DNA of 64,000 bases, from positions 62,001 to 126,000 of the forward strand of contig CBDCTW010000024.1 in the NCBI GenBank assembly GCA_965222425.1, in the 5' to 3' direction. The translations under genes were made by a program, and so were the position numbers. This DNA is from CBDCNP01 sp965222425. Lineage in GTDB: Bacteria > Acidobacteriota > Vicinamibacteria > Marinacidobacterales > DATDRI01. Below are positions 33,595 to 42,670 of the stretch, in pieces. Under the pieces are notes generated by a model. That model did not search any database and was not told the origin of the DNA. It saw only the letters and a program-made list of their open reading frames with translations. Positions within the stretch are counted from its first letter, which is position 1. Each line of letters opens with the position of its first letter.

Positions 33595-35055
33595 TCAGTC
33601 CAACATCTCTCGCGCATCCGCTATCCGTCCGGTGACCGCGGTGGCGGCTGCGGTAAGCGGACTGGCCAAGAACGTTCGCGCCCCGGTTCCCTGGCGCCCT
33701 TCGAAGTTCCGATTGCTGGTACTCACCGCGTATTGACCCGGCTCGACCCGGTCGCAGTTCATGGCGATGCACATCGAGCAGCCAGGCTCACGCCATTCCG
33801 CTCCAGCCTCTCGGAAGATCCGATCGAGGCCCTCCGCCTCGGCTTGCTTTTTTACTTGTTGAGACCCGGAGACGACCAGCGCACGCACGCCCGCGGCCAC
33901 CTTCCGGCCTTCGAACACGCGCGCCGCGAGACGCAGATCGGAGATTCGTCCGTTGGTACAGCTGCCGATAAAGACCACGTCCACCGGATGGCCCAGCAAT
34001 GCCTGCCCCGGTTTGAGACCCATGTAGCGGAAAGCTTTGTCGGTTGCGGGATCAGAACCGGGATCAGGTAGCGGCGAGCGCAGCGCCACGACCATACCGG
34101 GATTGGTCCCGTAGGTGATCATCGGCTGCAGTTGTGAAACATCGACGCTGACCTCTCGATCGAAACGGGCGTCCTCGTCACCTGGCAGCTGTTGCCAGCG
34201 CGCCACCGCTTCGTCCCACGCGGCTTCCTTAGGGGCCAGCGGACGGCCCGCGAGATATTCGAACGTGGTCTCGTCGGGCGCCATCATGCCCGCCCGCGCT
34301 CCGCCTTCGATGGACATGTTGCAAACCGTCATCCGCTCTTCCATCGACAGGCTGCGCACCGAGGGGCCTCGATACTCGAAGACATGACCGGTGCCCCCTT
34401 GGATGCCGATCTTGGAGATGATAGCCAGTATCAAATCCTTGGCGGTCACTCCGGTCGGGAGAGATCCGTCCAGATGGATCGCGAACGTCTTCGGCTTTCG
34501 CTGCAGCAGGCACTGACTCGCCAAAACATGTCCCACTTCCGTGGTGCCAATGCCGAATGCCAGTGCCCCAAATGCTCCGTGCGTGCTAGTGTGGCTATCC
34601 CCGCAAACGATCGTCATCCCTGGCTGCGTGAGCCCCAGCTCGGGTCCAATGACGTGCACGATGCCCTGTCGCTCGTCGCCCAGCGGGAAGAGACGGACAC
34701 CGAACTCCTCACAGTTGTGTTGGAGCTGTCGCACCTGAGCTTCCGTCTGTGGATTAGAAAATACGACTTGGCCGTCCTTCTCGGGAGGGGTCGTCGGCGT
34801 CGAGTGATCCATCGTCGCCACGGTCCGCTCCGGGCGGCGAATGGACAATCCCCTTCGGCGCAGCACCTCGAACGCCTGAGGCGAGGTGACTTCGTGAACT
34901 AGATGAAGATCGATGTAGAGAAGTGCAGGAGTATCTTCAGTTTCCGAACGAACGCGGTGGGAATCCCAGACCTTGCCGAAGAGCGTGCTACTGCTGCTTT
35001 TCTCGTCTTCTCTGTCAGGCCTCTCTCGGCTCTCCGTGTTAGCGGCTGGCGACAT
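33595..35055 (-). CDS. leuC: 3-isopropylmalate dehydratase large subunit
   Basis: The 486-residue aconitase-family protein has STLFGKVWDSHRV near residue 23, LLYIDLHLVHEVTSPQAFE, IVCGDSHTSTHGAFGALAFG, and 4Fe-4S ligands in VFIGSCTNGRISD and EPGCSMCIAMN. The N-terminus carries about 20 extra polar residues before the usual start; no other start codon is available, so the ATG at 35055, inside the end of leuA (17-base overlap), must be used. That overlap points to translational coupling. Confidence 0.95.
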   Translation of the reverse strand: MSPAANTESRERPDREDEKSSSSTLFGKVWDSHRVRSETEDTPALLYIDLHLVHEVTSPQAFEVLRRRGLSIRRPERTVATMDHSTPTTPPEKDGQVVFSNPQTEAQVRQLQHNCEEFGVRLFPLGDERQGIVHVIGPELGLTQPGMTIVCGDSHTSTHGAFGALAFGIGTTEVGHVLASQCLLQRKPKTFAIHLDGSLPTGVTAKDLILAIISKIGIQGGTGHVFEYRGPSVRSLSMEERMTVCNMSIEGGARAGMMAPDETTFEYLAGRPLAPKEAAWDEAVARWQQLPGDEDARFDREVSVDVSQLQPMITYGTNPGMVVALRSPLPDPGSDPATDKAFRYMGLKPGQALLGHPVDVVFIGSCTNGRISDLRLAARVFEGRKVAAGVRALVVSGSQQVKKQAEAEGLDRIFREAGAEWREPGCSMCIAMNCDRVEPGQYAVSTSNRNFEGRQGTGARTFLASPLTAAATAVTGRIADAREMLD

Positions 35056-36598
35056 TGGCGAGCTCGGTACTCCGGGCGCTCTCGTTGGCTATGCGGTTGA
35101 TCACTCTGAGAAACGCGCGCGCGCTGGCCTCCATGATGTCCGGGCTTGCCGCACGACCCCGATGACGTTGCCCCCGATGCTCGACTTCCACCGTAACCTC
35201 GCCCTGAGTGTCGGCTCCTAACCCGACACTGCGGATATGGTAATCCTTGAGCTGGGCTTCAATGCTCGTCACGCGCCCGATGGCTTTGAACACTGCGTCG
35301 ACTGGGCCCACTCCGCAGGCCGCCTCACGGCGTTGCTCACCGTTCGAGTGCTGGAGAAAAACGGTGGCGGTGGAAACATCAGCGGTGCCAGTGCTCACGT
35401 GCAGATCCTTGATGTCCCAGACAACGGAGACCTCCTCCATCCGATTGTCGATGAGCGCCTCGATGTCGCCGTCGTGGATATCCTTCTTTTTGTCGGCGAG
35501 CTTCTTGAATTCCTGAAAGACGCTCTTGAGCTGCATTTCACCCAGGTGGTAGCCCATCTCCGCCAGGCGCTCCCGGAACGCGTGCCGCCCGCTGTGCTTG
35601 CCGAGCACCAGGTTGCTCTTGCTGAAACCAACGTCTTCCGGCTTCATGATCTCGTAGGTCAGACGATTTTGAAGAACGCCGTGCTGGTGGATACCTGCCT
35701 CATGAGCGAACGCGTTTTCGCCGACAATCGCCTTGTTTCGCTGTACGTGGATGCCGGTAACCTGTGCCACCAGCCGGCTGGTTGGATAGAGACCCTTGGT
35801 TTGGATTCCAGTCGTGACATTGAAGTAGTCGCGGCGTGTCCGAATGGCCATAACCAGCTCTTCGAGAGAGCAATTACCGGCGCGCTCGCCGATTCCGTTG
35901 ATGGTGCATTCGACTTGGCGCGCGCCCTCGCCCACCGCCGCAAGACTGTTGGCAACGGCGAGGCCAAGATCGTTGTGACAATGGACGCTGATCTTGGCGT
36001 CGTCGATGTTGGGTACATGCCGTTTGAGGTGCCGAATGAGACTGGCGAACTGCTCGGGCATCGCATACCCCACCGTGTCCGGGATGTTGACCGTACCCGC
36101 CCCCGCTTCGATAGCTTTCTCGACGACTTCCGACAAGAAATCCGGCTCGGTACGCGCTGCATCTTCCGGAGAGAACTCTACATCTTCACAGTACTCACGA
36201 GCTCGCTGCACGCTCTCGACCGCCCGACGGACGATCTCTTCTTTCGCCATCTGAAGCTTGAACTCTCGGTGGATGGCACTCGTTGCCAGGAAAACATGGA
36301 TACGAGCCCGAGGTGCGTCGCGCAACGCCTCCCACGCGCGGTCGATGTCCTTTTTGTTGCAACGAGCGAGGCCGGCGATGGTCGAACCTTCCACCTCCCG
36401 AGCGATCGCTCGCACTGCCTCGAAGTCTCCAGGCGACGCAATCGGGAAGCCGCCCTCGATAATATCGACACCGAGGTTGCGAAGCGCACGGGCAACCTGG
36501 AGCTTCTCCTCCAGATTCATGCTGGCACCGGGGGACTGCTCGCCGTCCCTCAGGGTGGTATCGAAAATGATGACTCGATTCGAATCTTCTTTCTTCAT
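35039..36598 (-). CDS. leuA: 2-isopropylmalate synthase
   Basis: I chose ATG 36598 (MKKEDSNRVIIFDTTLRDGE); the frame is open to 36649, but family homology starts here. The 519-residue protein has the catalytic barrel (FDTTLRDGEQSPGASM, HVFLATSAIHREFKL, ISVHCHNDLGLAVANSL, CTINGIGERAGNCSLEELVM) and the LeuA dimer domain from about residue 390, with the GLGADTQGEVTVEVEH allosteric part. It condenses acetyl-CoA with 2-oxoisovalerate. It heads the leuACD operon. Confidence 0.96.
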   Translation of the reverse strand: MKKEDSNRVIIFDTTLRDGEQSPGASMNLEEKLQVARALRNLGVDIIEGGFPIASPGDFEAVRAIAREVEGSTIAGLARCNKKDIDRAWEALRDAPRARIHVFLATSAIHREFKLQMAKEEIVRRAVESVQRAREYCEDVEFSPEDAARTEPDFLSEVVEKAIEAGAGTVNIPDTVGYAMPEQFASLIRHLKRHVPNIDDAKISVHCHNDLGLAVANSLAAVGEGARQVECTINGIGERAGNCSLEELVMAIRTRRDYFNVTTGIQTKGLYPTSRLVAQVTGIHVQRNKAIVGENAFAHEAGIHQHGVLQNRLTYEIMKPEDVGFSKSNLVLGKHSGRHAFRERLAEMGYHLGEMQLKSVFQEFKKLADKKKDIHDGDIEALIDNRMEEVSVVWDIKDLHVSTGTADVSTATVFLQHSNGEQRREAACGVGPVDAVFKAIGRVTSIEAQLKDYHIRSVGLGADTQGEVTVEVEHRGQRHRGRAASPDIMEASARAFLRVINRIANESARSTELANVASR

Positions 36599-36696
36599 CT
36601 CGCCGACTCTCTCGTTATCATCGAAGTAACTTATCCCTATTATTATCAATCAAATAGGAGTGTCCTCGGGACGGCCGTTACTGGCTGTATAGTAAG

Positions 36697-36742
36697 TTAC
36701 TGACCGCTCGGTAATGTACACCGGGCCGATCGTATTTGTCAA
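36697..36742 (-). promoter_or_regulatory. leuA promoter with an overlapping palindromic operator-like site
   Basis: On the minus strand TTGACA (36742-36737) and TACATT (36718-36713) are 18 bases apart, a good sigma-70 promoter about 115 bases upstream of leuA. The -10 box runs into the 18-base imperfect palindrome TTACCGAGCGGTCAGTAA (36714-36697), a shape typical of TetR-type operators. Binding there would block the polymerase. Confidence 0.55.
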
Positions 36743-36762
36743 GCGGCTCCGGGACGTCATCA

Positions 36763-37767
36763 TCAGGGGCGAAAGTCTCGCGGGACGGGCGGCTTATGTC
36801 CGAGGATCGGGTGCGGCTGGTAGGGGGACTCGAGGCGCGAGATCTCGTCATCGGTGAGCTCGATGTCCACGGCGACAGCTAGTTCTTCCAAGTGCGAAAC
36901 GCGAGTCGCACCGATGATGGGGGCAGCGATACCAGGAACCGACAGGAGCCAGGCAAGCGCGATCTGAGCCGGCTTGAGCTCTCGCGCTTTGGCGACTTCT
37001 AGGAGAGCGTCCAGCACATCGAAGTCTTCCTCTTTGAAGTACATCTCGTCCGCGTACGCGTCCGACTCGCCTCGGCGAGTCGCCTTGCTCTCCCGTGTCC
37101 GACTACCGGTCAGGAATCCCCGCGCGAGGGGGCTCCACGGAATGACTCCGACGCCCTGATCCAGACAGAGCGGAATCATCTCTCGCTCTTCCTCTCGGTA
37201 GACCAAGTTGTAATGGTTTTGCATGGCGACGAATCGGTGCCACCCGTTTCGATCGGCGATAGAGAGCGCCTTCGCAAACTGCCACGCCGACATGCTGCTC
37301 GCACCGAGATAGCGAACCTTACCAGCACGGACCAGTGAGTCCAAAGCCTCGAGGGTTTCTTCGACAGGAGTCTCCGGGTCCCATCGATGAATTTGATACA
37401 GATCAATATAGTCTAGGCCAAGTCTCTGAAGCGAAGCGTCGCAGGCTGCGATGACGCGTTTACGCGACAGGCCACCACGGTTCGGTCCCTTGCTGAATGG
37501 GAAGAACAACTTGGTGGCGAGAACGTAGTCCTCGCGCGGCGACATTTCTCGAAGATATTTCCCGGTAACCTCCTCACTGACACCCTTGGAATACATGTCC
37601 GCGGTGTCGAAGAAGTTGATCCCCAGATCGAAGGCTTTCTCGAAGTGCTCGCGCGCTTCCTCAGCGTCGAGGATCCACGGACGCCATTCCGGATCTCCGT
37701 AAGTCATGCAGCCGAGACACAACTGTGACACTTGAAGTCCTGTTTTGCCAAGATGAACGTATTCCAC
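36763..37767 (-). CDS. Aldo/keto reductase
   Basis: The 334-residue TIM-barrel NADPH enzyme begins MEYVHLGKTGLQVSQLCLGC and has the catalytic Asp/Tyr in NFFDTADMYSKG, the Lys in VLATKLFFPF and the His in DLYQIHRWDPETP. The cofactor end reads APIIGATRVSHLEELA. It resembles general AKRs near the YajO/Gpr type; the substrate is unknown. It is 7 bases downstream of the NhaC-type gene and probably co-transcribed with it. Confidence 0.92.
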   Translation of the reverse strand: MEYVHLGKTGLQVSQLCLGCMTYGDPEWRPWILDAEEAREHFEKAFDLGINFFDTADMYSKGVSEEVTGKYLREMSPREDYVLATKLFFPFSKGPNRGGLSRKRVIAACDASLQRLGLDYIDLYQIHRWDPETPVEETLEALDSLVRAGKVRYLGASSMSAWQFAKALSIADRNGWHRFVAMQNHYNLVYREEEREMIPLCLDQGVGVIPWSPLARGFLTGSRTRESKATRRGESDAYADEMYFKEEDFDVLDALLEVAKARELKPAQIALAWLLSVPGIAAPIIGATRVSHLEELAVAVDIELTDDEISRLESPYQPHPILGHKPPVPRDFRP

Positions 37768-37774
37768 TTCCGCG

Positions 37775-39736
37775 TTACTCCGATTCTACTTTCTTCCCGA
37801 GGGCAAAAAGAACGCCGATCATGACTGTCACGCCGACTAGTAGCGAGATCCATGGAGAAAGTCCGTAAGCCGAAGGTATATCGCCCACCAAAATACCGAC
37901 GATAGCCGCCAACAATGCATAGGGAAGCTGGGTGCGAACGTGGTCAACATGATCCGCCCCCGACGACATGGAGCTGAGGATTGTCGTATCCGAGATGGGT
38001 GAACAGTGATCTCCAAAGACGGCTCCCGCCAGGACCGAGCTGACCGACCCCAGCAAGACGGACTCCGCTTGGACGGCGCTCAACTGCGCCTCGAGGCCGA
38101 GCGCGTGGACGAGTGGGATGACCAGCGGCATGAGGATGGCCATCGTGGCCCAGCTCGTTCCAGTGGCGAAGCTCATCAGCGCAGCGATCACGAACGTGAT
38201 AGCGGGAACCCAGAAGGGGGAAAGGAGTCCTCGCATGTGCTGGATCAAGTAATCAGCGGTGTGGAGCTCCTCGGCCAGCGAACCGATAGACCAAGCAAGG
38301 ACCAGAATGACGATCCCCAACAGGAGAAACTTCATACCTTGCAGCAAGGCATCGATCGCTTGAGTAATGCTCAATATGCGCTGGGCCAGTGAAAGGACGA
38401 TCGCAACGACGCAGCCCGAAAGAGATGCCCAGAGCAGCGCCACATAGGAGTCCGCGTTGCTGACGATTTGACCTATGCCGTAATCACCGACGCCGTCAGC
38501 TTGCAGGGATTGAGTTCCAGTCCAATAGATCCCGAGCATTGCTACCAGAACGATGGATATGATTGGCACTAAGCCGTTGTACCACCGTGCCGGCGTGTCT
38601 CCGTGGAGCTCCGGGGTATCCTCGGCGATCTCCATGACCGGCTGGGCACCGTCGCGCAGCACCTTACCCGTCCGGCGCGCACGACGCTCCGCAGCGAGCA
38701 TGGGTCCAAAGTCTCTGCCCGTGGAAGCTATGAGGAAAGCGAGAACGAGCGCGAAGATGGGGTAGAAGCGATACGGTATGCTGCGAATGAAAACCGCATA
38801 GGCGTCGAGCGGTGAGTCGATCGCCTGCAGCGCTTGATGGATCAAACCGACCTCGTAACCGATCCAGGTCGAGATAAGGAAAAGGCTCGCCACCGTGGCC
38901 GCGCCGGTATCCACGTAAAAGGACAGCTTCTCTCTCGAGATTCGAAGCTTATCGGTAACCGGACGCAGCAGGTTGCCGCGAATGAGGACGTTCGAGTAGT
39001 CGTCGAAAAACAAGACGATGGCCGTGAACCAACAAGCGAGCTCACCACCGCGTGCCGTTTTCGCGTAGCGTGTGATGACGTCGGCGATTCCCCTCGCTCC
39101 ACCGTTGCGGGCAATGAGCCCCATCACGCCCCCGAAGAGCATACTGAAGAGCATGATCTGAACGTTAGTCTTGTTGCTCGTGGAGTTAACGATGTAGTGG
39201 TCCAAGACACGAAGGAACCCACCTATGACGTCGTAGTCGAAAACGAATACGGCACCCAACCAAATACCCGCATAGAGCGAGATCACCATCTGTCGAAAAA
39301 TGAGCGCCATGGCGATGGCGAGTATCGGAGGGAGAATGCTGAGAACCCCTGGTATGACTCGCAGCGTCTCGCTCGAAGAAACCTCCCCATCTCTTACCTC
39401 GAGCTGCAAGGTCCCGCTCTTGCTAACAACCGCATCGGTGATGATGAACTTACCTTCCTCGAAGATCGCCTCGATCCGTCCATCAGGCCTACCAGGCCTA
39501 CCAGGATCGTCACGTTTGATCCCGGTCACGGTGGGAACGCCCCGATACCCGGGAATCACCCCGCCTTCGCTGTCCACCGCTCGGATCTCGACCGGGAAGC
39601 GCACTCCGGTGAGAACAAGCTCAGGTGCTTCGATCTCGAATCCCGCCACGGCTGGCTCCTGCGCCTCGGAGACGCTCGCGAACCAGACCGTCGCCAGCAG
39701 AAACGGGAGCGAACCGTGAAGCATCGACTTCTGCAT
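37775..39736 (-). CDS. NhaC-family transporter with N-terminal periplasmic domain
   Basis: The 653-residue protein starts with a signal sequence (MQKSMLHGSLPFLLATVWFA), an extra-cytoplasmic domain of about 110 residues resembling an immunoglobulin-like fold, and then a polytopic NhaC-type domain. The signature is AGAVFGDHCSPISDTTILSS, with VLFFDDYSNVLIRG in an earlier helix pair. The added N-terminal domain is the oddity; it may sense or bind a ligand. It may export Na+ or carry organic ions. Confidence 0.85.
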   Translation of the reverse strand: MQKSMLHGSLPFLLATVWFASVSEAQEPAVAGFEIEAPELVLTGVRFPVEIRAVDSEGGVIPGYRGVPTVTGIKRDDPGRPGRPDGRIEAIFEEGKFIITDAVVSKSGTLQLEVRDGEVSSSETLRVIPGVLSILPPILAIAMALIFRQMVISLYAGIWLGAVFVFDYDVIGGFLRVLDHYIVNSTSNKTNVQIMLFSMLFGGVMGLIARNGGARGIADVITRYAKTARGGELACWFTAIVLFFDDYSNVLIRGNLLRPVTDKLRISREKLSFYVDTGAATVASLFLISTWIGYEVGLIHQALQAIDSPLDAYAVFIRSIPYRFYPIFALVLAFLIASTGRDFGPMLAAERRARRTGKVLRDGAQPVMEIAEDTPELHGDTPARWYNGLVPIISIVLVAMLGIYWTGTQSLQADGVGDYGIGQIVSNADSYVALLWASLSGCVVAIVLSLAQRILSITQAIDALLQGMKFLLLGIVILVLAWSIGSLAEELHTADYLIQHMRGLLSPFWVPAITFVIAALMSFATGTSWATMAILMPLVIPLVHALGLEAQLSAVQAESVLLGSVSSVLAGAVFGDHCSPISDTTILSSMSSGADHVDHVRTQLPYALLAAIVGILVGDIPSAYGLSPWISLLVGVTVMIGVLFALGKKVESE

Positions 39737-39760
39737 ACGCGTTGGAGTCCTTTCTGCACG

Positions 39761-40522
39761 CTATGTGCTCATACCGAAGTGGGTTTGGAGCGCCTCTTCC
39801 CACTCGGTCCGCTCGCGAATGGGAGTTTCTTGCTTGGTGCTTCCGAGGGTCGTGACGAGTCGATCGGGCAGGAGCGTGACCCGCCCGTCCTCGAGCGCCT
39901 TTGAGCAGATCGTGTTTTGAGTGAAATGGGAATGAGGCGACGTCTGGTGATAGTGGCAACCGCCGGCGAAATCCTTCAGCTTCCGCGGTTCCAAGGTGAA
40001 GCGGTACTGAGGCTGGAAGAGCGCCGCACCTTCGGGCTGTCGGTCCAAGAACCACCAGTCTTCCTGTTGAGGCTGTTGGCGTAAGCGGTAGACGTGGCCG
40101 AGCTGCTCCACCTCCGCACCGGCGTCTAAGACCAGCGGATGGCGAAAAGAGTCCCCGAAACCAACGTCGGCGAGAAACGGGCGATCGAGCTCTACGCGGA
40201 GGGTCATATGGTCGAACGGAATCCCCCATGTGCCGTCCGGCTTCGCCACTTCGCCGGACAGGACACTGACCTCGAAGCCGAGCTGTCGCAGTAACCAGGC
40301 AAAGGCGCTGTTGAGCTCGTAGCAGAAGCCTCCGCGGCGGTCGGTGACGATCTTTTGAAGAATTCGCTCCTCGTCCAACACGATCGGGACGCCCCGATGA
40401 ATATCAAGGTTCTCGAAGGGAATGTTCAAGAGATGGCGCTCATGAACCCGCTGCAGCAAGTCCAGGTCCGGTTCCCCGGGGCTTTCGAGGTTAAGCCGGC
40501 TCAGGTAGCTTTGAACATCCAT
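39761..40522 (-). CDS. nat: Arylamine N-acetyltransferase
   Basis: The 253-residue protein has the NAT triad: Cys in RRGGFCYELNSAFAWLLRQL, His in PFDHMTLRVEL and Asp in FLADVGFGDSF. The N-terminal block NIPFENLDIHRGVPI is typical. NATs move acetyl from acetyl-CoA to arylamines or hydrazines. It begins 127 bases before the IS element at 40650; that spacer holds a gene-like C-terminal fragment I cannot identify. Confidence 0.93.
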   Translation of the reverse strand: MDVQSYLSRLNLESPGEPDLDLLQRVHERHLLNIPFENLDIHRGVPIVLDEERILQKIVTDRRGGFCYELNSAFAWLLRQLGFEVSVLSGEVAKPDGTWGIPFDHMTLRVELDRPFLADVGFGDSFRHPLVLDAGAEVEQLGHVYRLRQQPQQEDWWFLDRQPEGAALFQPQYRFTLEPRKLKDFAGGCHYHQTSPHSHFTQNTICSKALEDGRVTLLPDRLVTTLGSTKQETPIRERTEWEEALQTHFGMST

Positions 40523-40649
40523 CGGGATTCCAGGAGCGCGGGCATCATACCGACCCCCGGGGCCGCAGGTCCAGCCCCCTCAGGGGCTTCCAACGACGGA
40601 CCCCCGCATCCTTGAGCGGGCGAACGCGAGCGAGGGATACTATGACGGC

Positions 40650-42109
40650 GGGGATGTCCCGGCCGCTGTTGAATTTGGTCGGGTAGCGGCGGCACCTGTG
40701 AATACTCTTAGGCAGCAAACTCATTGCTGTCAAGAGATTTCTGTTTGCTTCTAAGCGCGTGAAAGAGAGCGCCCATATGGCGATAGCCTTTGATACGCCG
40801 GAACTTTTTCTGCGCGGTGACGACGCCAAGAGCGGTCCATCGGCGAACCATGGAAGGACTCTTCCAACGCTTGACGTTTCTCGATACTCTGCGAATGGTT
40901 CCGTTGAGATTCTCAATGGCGTTCGTCGTGGCAAGAGACTGGCGAAGTAAGGCGGGCGGCGCGAGCTTCACGACCGTGAGTGTTTCTTCCATCCCTTCAC
41001 GAAGGCTTCCGGCAGCTTCGTCGTAGCCGTTTCGCTCGAGCCACGACACCAATGCCTGAAGTCGCTTGCGCGCCTTGTCGGCACTCTTGCACTTGTAGGC
41101 TTCCCTCATCGTCTGGAGCACGTAGGCGTGACGAGACTTGGGAAGGTACGAGCGAAGATTTCGGAGTTTATGGATCTGGCACCTTTGGATGACCGCGAGG
41201 TCCCCCAAAACGTCGACGAGTGCCTTGCGGATGCCTTTGCCTCCGTCCACTACGCAGAGAATCGACTCATCGACGCGCAAGCCTCGCTCGAGAAGGTCCT
41301 GCAACATCGCGGTGCACACCCGAGAGTTCTCCGTCGAGCCCAGCCATATACCCAGGGGCACCTTCGTTCCATCTATTGTGATACCTAGAGTTACGACGAC
41401 GGTCTGTCCGGCCACCTCAAGGCCATCCAGCATCAGTGCCGCAAGCTCGAACTCCTCTAGCCGCCGAGACAGGTATTCCTCGAGCTTCTTAGTCGTCTGG
41501 CTCACGAGGTGACGGCTGGCGGCACTCTTACTCGTGCCACGAAACTTCAACTTGGCCGCGGGTTTGTCCAGACTCGATTCGTAATTTCGGGTCGATACCC
41601 CCACCAAGATCTGATTCAACACTCGCTCTGGAAGCGGGTCTTCTTCGCGGAAGGCTTCGAAGTGTGGAAGCGACGCCTCCGCGCCCGACTTCGAGCGAAC
41701 TCGAGGTCGCGACACTTGGATGCGACGACCACCGAAGCTCAGCTCTCCGTTCGTGCTCCCCCAGTGGTTATGAGTTCGCTCCTTCTCGTGCTTGCCCTTG
41801 AGCCCCGCGATCTCCTCGGCGTCCTCTCTGAGCAGTAGGTGCAGAGCTGTCAGTCCTTGCTCGTACACCCATTCCGTCAGATCCGCCTTCGTGGCCGCGA
41901 TCCCAGCTATCATCGGTAGCAGTATCTGACCGACTTGGCCAACTACCTTGCCCGTAGGCGAGTGCGTTTGCTTTCTTACTGGCTTCTTTGATTTCCTAGG
42001 CATTGGTGGCTCCTTGTCCCCCTCTGGAGACGGTTTATTGGCAGACCTATTCTTAGGCCGGCCAAGGAGCCGCCGCTACCCCAAATTCAACATCCGGCGG
42101 GACATCCCC
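40650..42109 (-). mobile_element. IS256-type element, copy 1 (intact transposase, no target duplication)
   Basis: The 1,460-bp element has inverted ends beginning GGGGATGTCCCGGCCGCTGT (left) and GGGGATGTCCCGCCGGATGT (right), both continuing TGAATTTGG. It is almost identical to the copy at 60038-61496. The flanks ATGACGGC and GCACGTTG do not match, so the original target duplication is lost, as after recombination or an adjacent deletion. Confidence 0.85.
40708..42003 (-). CDS. IS256-family (Mutator-like) transposase, intact
   Basis: The 431-residue transposase has an N-terminal DNA-binding part with basic residues (MPRKSKKPVRKQTHSPTGKV), an early acidic motif in LAALMLDGLEVAGQTVVVTLG, the second Asp in ILCVVDGGKGIRKALVD, a CQIHKLRNLRSYLP block and the catalytic Glu in ATTNAIENLNGTIRRVSR. 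The order fits the IS256 DDE core. Nothing in the frame is broken, so it could move both copies in this window. Confidence 0.92.
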   Translation of the reverse strand: MPRKSKKPVRKQTHSPTGKVVGQVGQILLPMIAGIAATKADLTEWVYEQGLTALHLLLREDAEEIAGLKGKHEKERTHNHWGSTNGELSFGGRRIQVSRPRVRSKSGAEASLPHFEAFREEDPLPERVLNQILVGVSTRNYESSLDKPAAKLKFRGTSKSAASRHLVSQTTKKLEEYLSRRLEEFELAALMLDGLEVAGQTVVVTLGITIDGTKVPLGIWLGSTENSRVCTAMLQDLLERGLRVDESILCVVDGGKGIRKALVDVLGDLAVIQRCQIHKLRNLRSYLPKSRHAYVLQTMREAYKCKSADKARKRLQALVSWLERNGYDEAAGSLREGMEETLTVVKLAPPALLRQSLATTNAIENLNGTIRRVSRNVKRWKSPSMVRRWTALGVVTAQKKFRRIKGYRHMGALFHALRSKQKSLDSNEFAA

Positions 42110-42543
42110 GCACGTTGAAAGAAACGACGTAAGCGCTGCATCCCTTGCCTCTCGAAGAGATATTGCACAAAGGAACCGATCAATTGGAACCGGATTCCAT
42201 CCGTAGCGCACTTTCCGGCCTGGCGGAGAAGGCTTAGTGCACCGGCGGCCCGCTGATGGAGAGAAGCCAGTGACCGGCTGGAGGACCAGACGAAGGTTAC
42301 GAGGCCTCGGCGAAGCCATTCCATATTCACCGGGACACCCTGGGGGCCGCCGAGAACTGGCCCCAGCTCTCCTATCGAGATGGAAGGAACGCTTTCCACA
42401 GGGTCTTCTCCCTTATCCGTCAGACAGATCCTTCGAAACCCTACATCCATTAACGCAATCTGCGTACCAAAGCGCGCCGCGCACCCAAGGGCGGTAACCC
42501 GCACAGTGACGCGAGCTTCCTTGGTTCGTGCTCGACGAATCAA
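42110..42543 (-). pseudogene. Gene fragment cut by IS256-type copy 1; perhaps a gluzincin-like peptidase remnant
   Basis: The minus frame runs from MIRRARTKEARVTVRVTALG into the IS at FQRA. The segment MEWLRRGLVTFVW, then AAGALSLLRQ and IGSFVQYLFERQGMQRLRRF, resembles the end of MA-clan peptidase domains (WLSEGLA, AGSFVRYL-ERYG). No HExxH motif is present, so activity is unlikely. The resemblance is weak. Loss of its C-terminus by the IS is clear. Confidence 0.4.
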
Positions 42544-42670
42544 TTGACGCGTGTAAAAATTTTGTCATCCCCTTGCTCGATCGGTACAAAGAATTGGACA
42601 CCTCTCGGTCTGGCTCCCCTGTGAGGAAATGTTTGGAACGTCGCCCGACTAGGTACTATAGACTGACGTC

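Noticed and set aside
35237..36703. A 488-codon open frame antisense to leuA
   Set aside because: It mirrors the codon pattern of leuA, has no protein-like motifs and no ribosome binding site; high GC makes such long antisense frames common.
38834..39904. A 356-codon frame antisense to the NhaC-family gene
   Set aside because: It is charged and low in hydrophobic residues throughout, as expected for the complement of a membrane protein gene; no family features.
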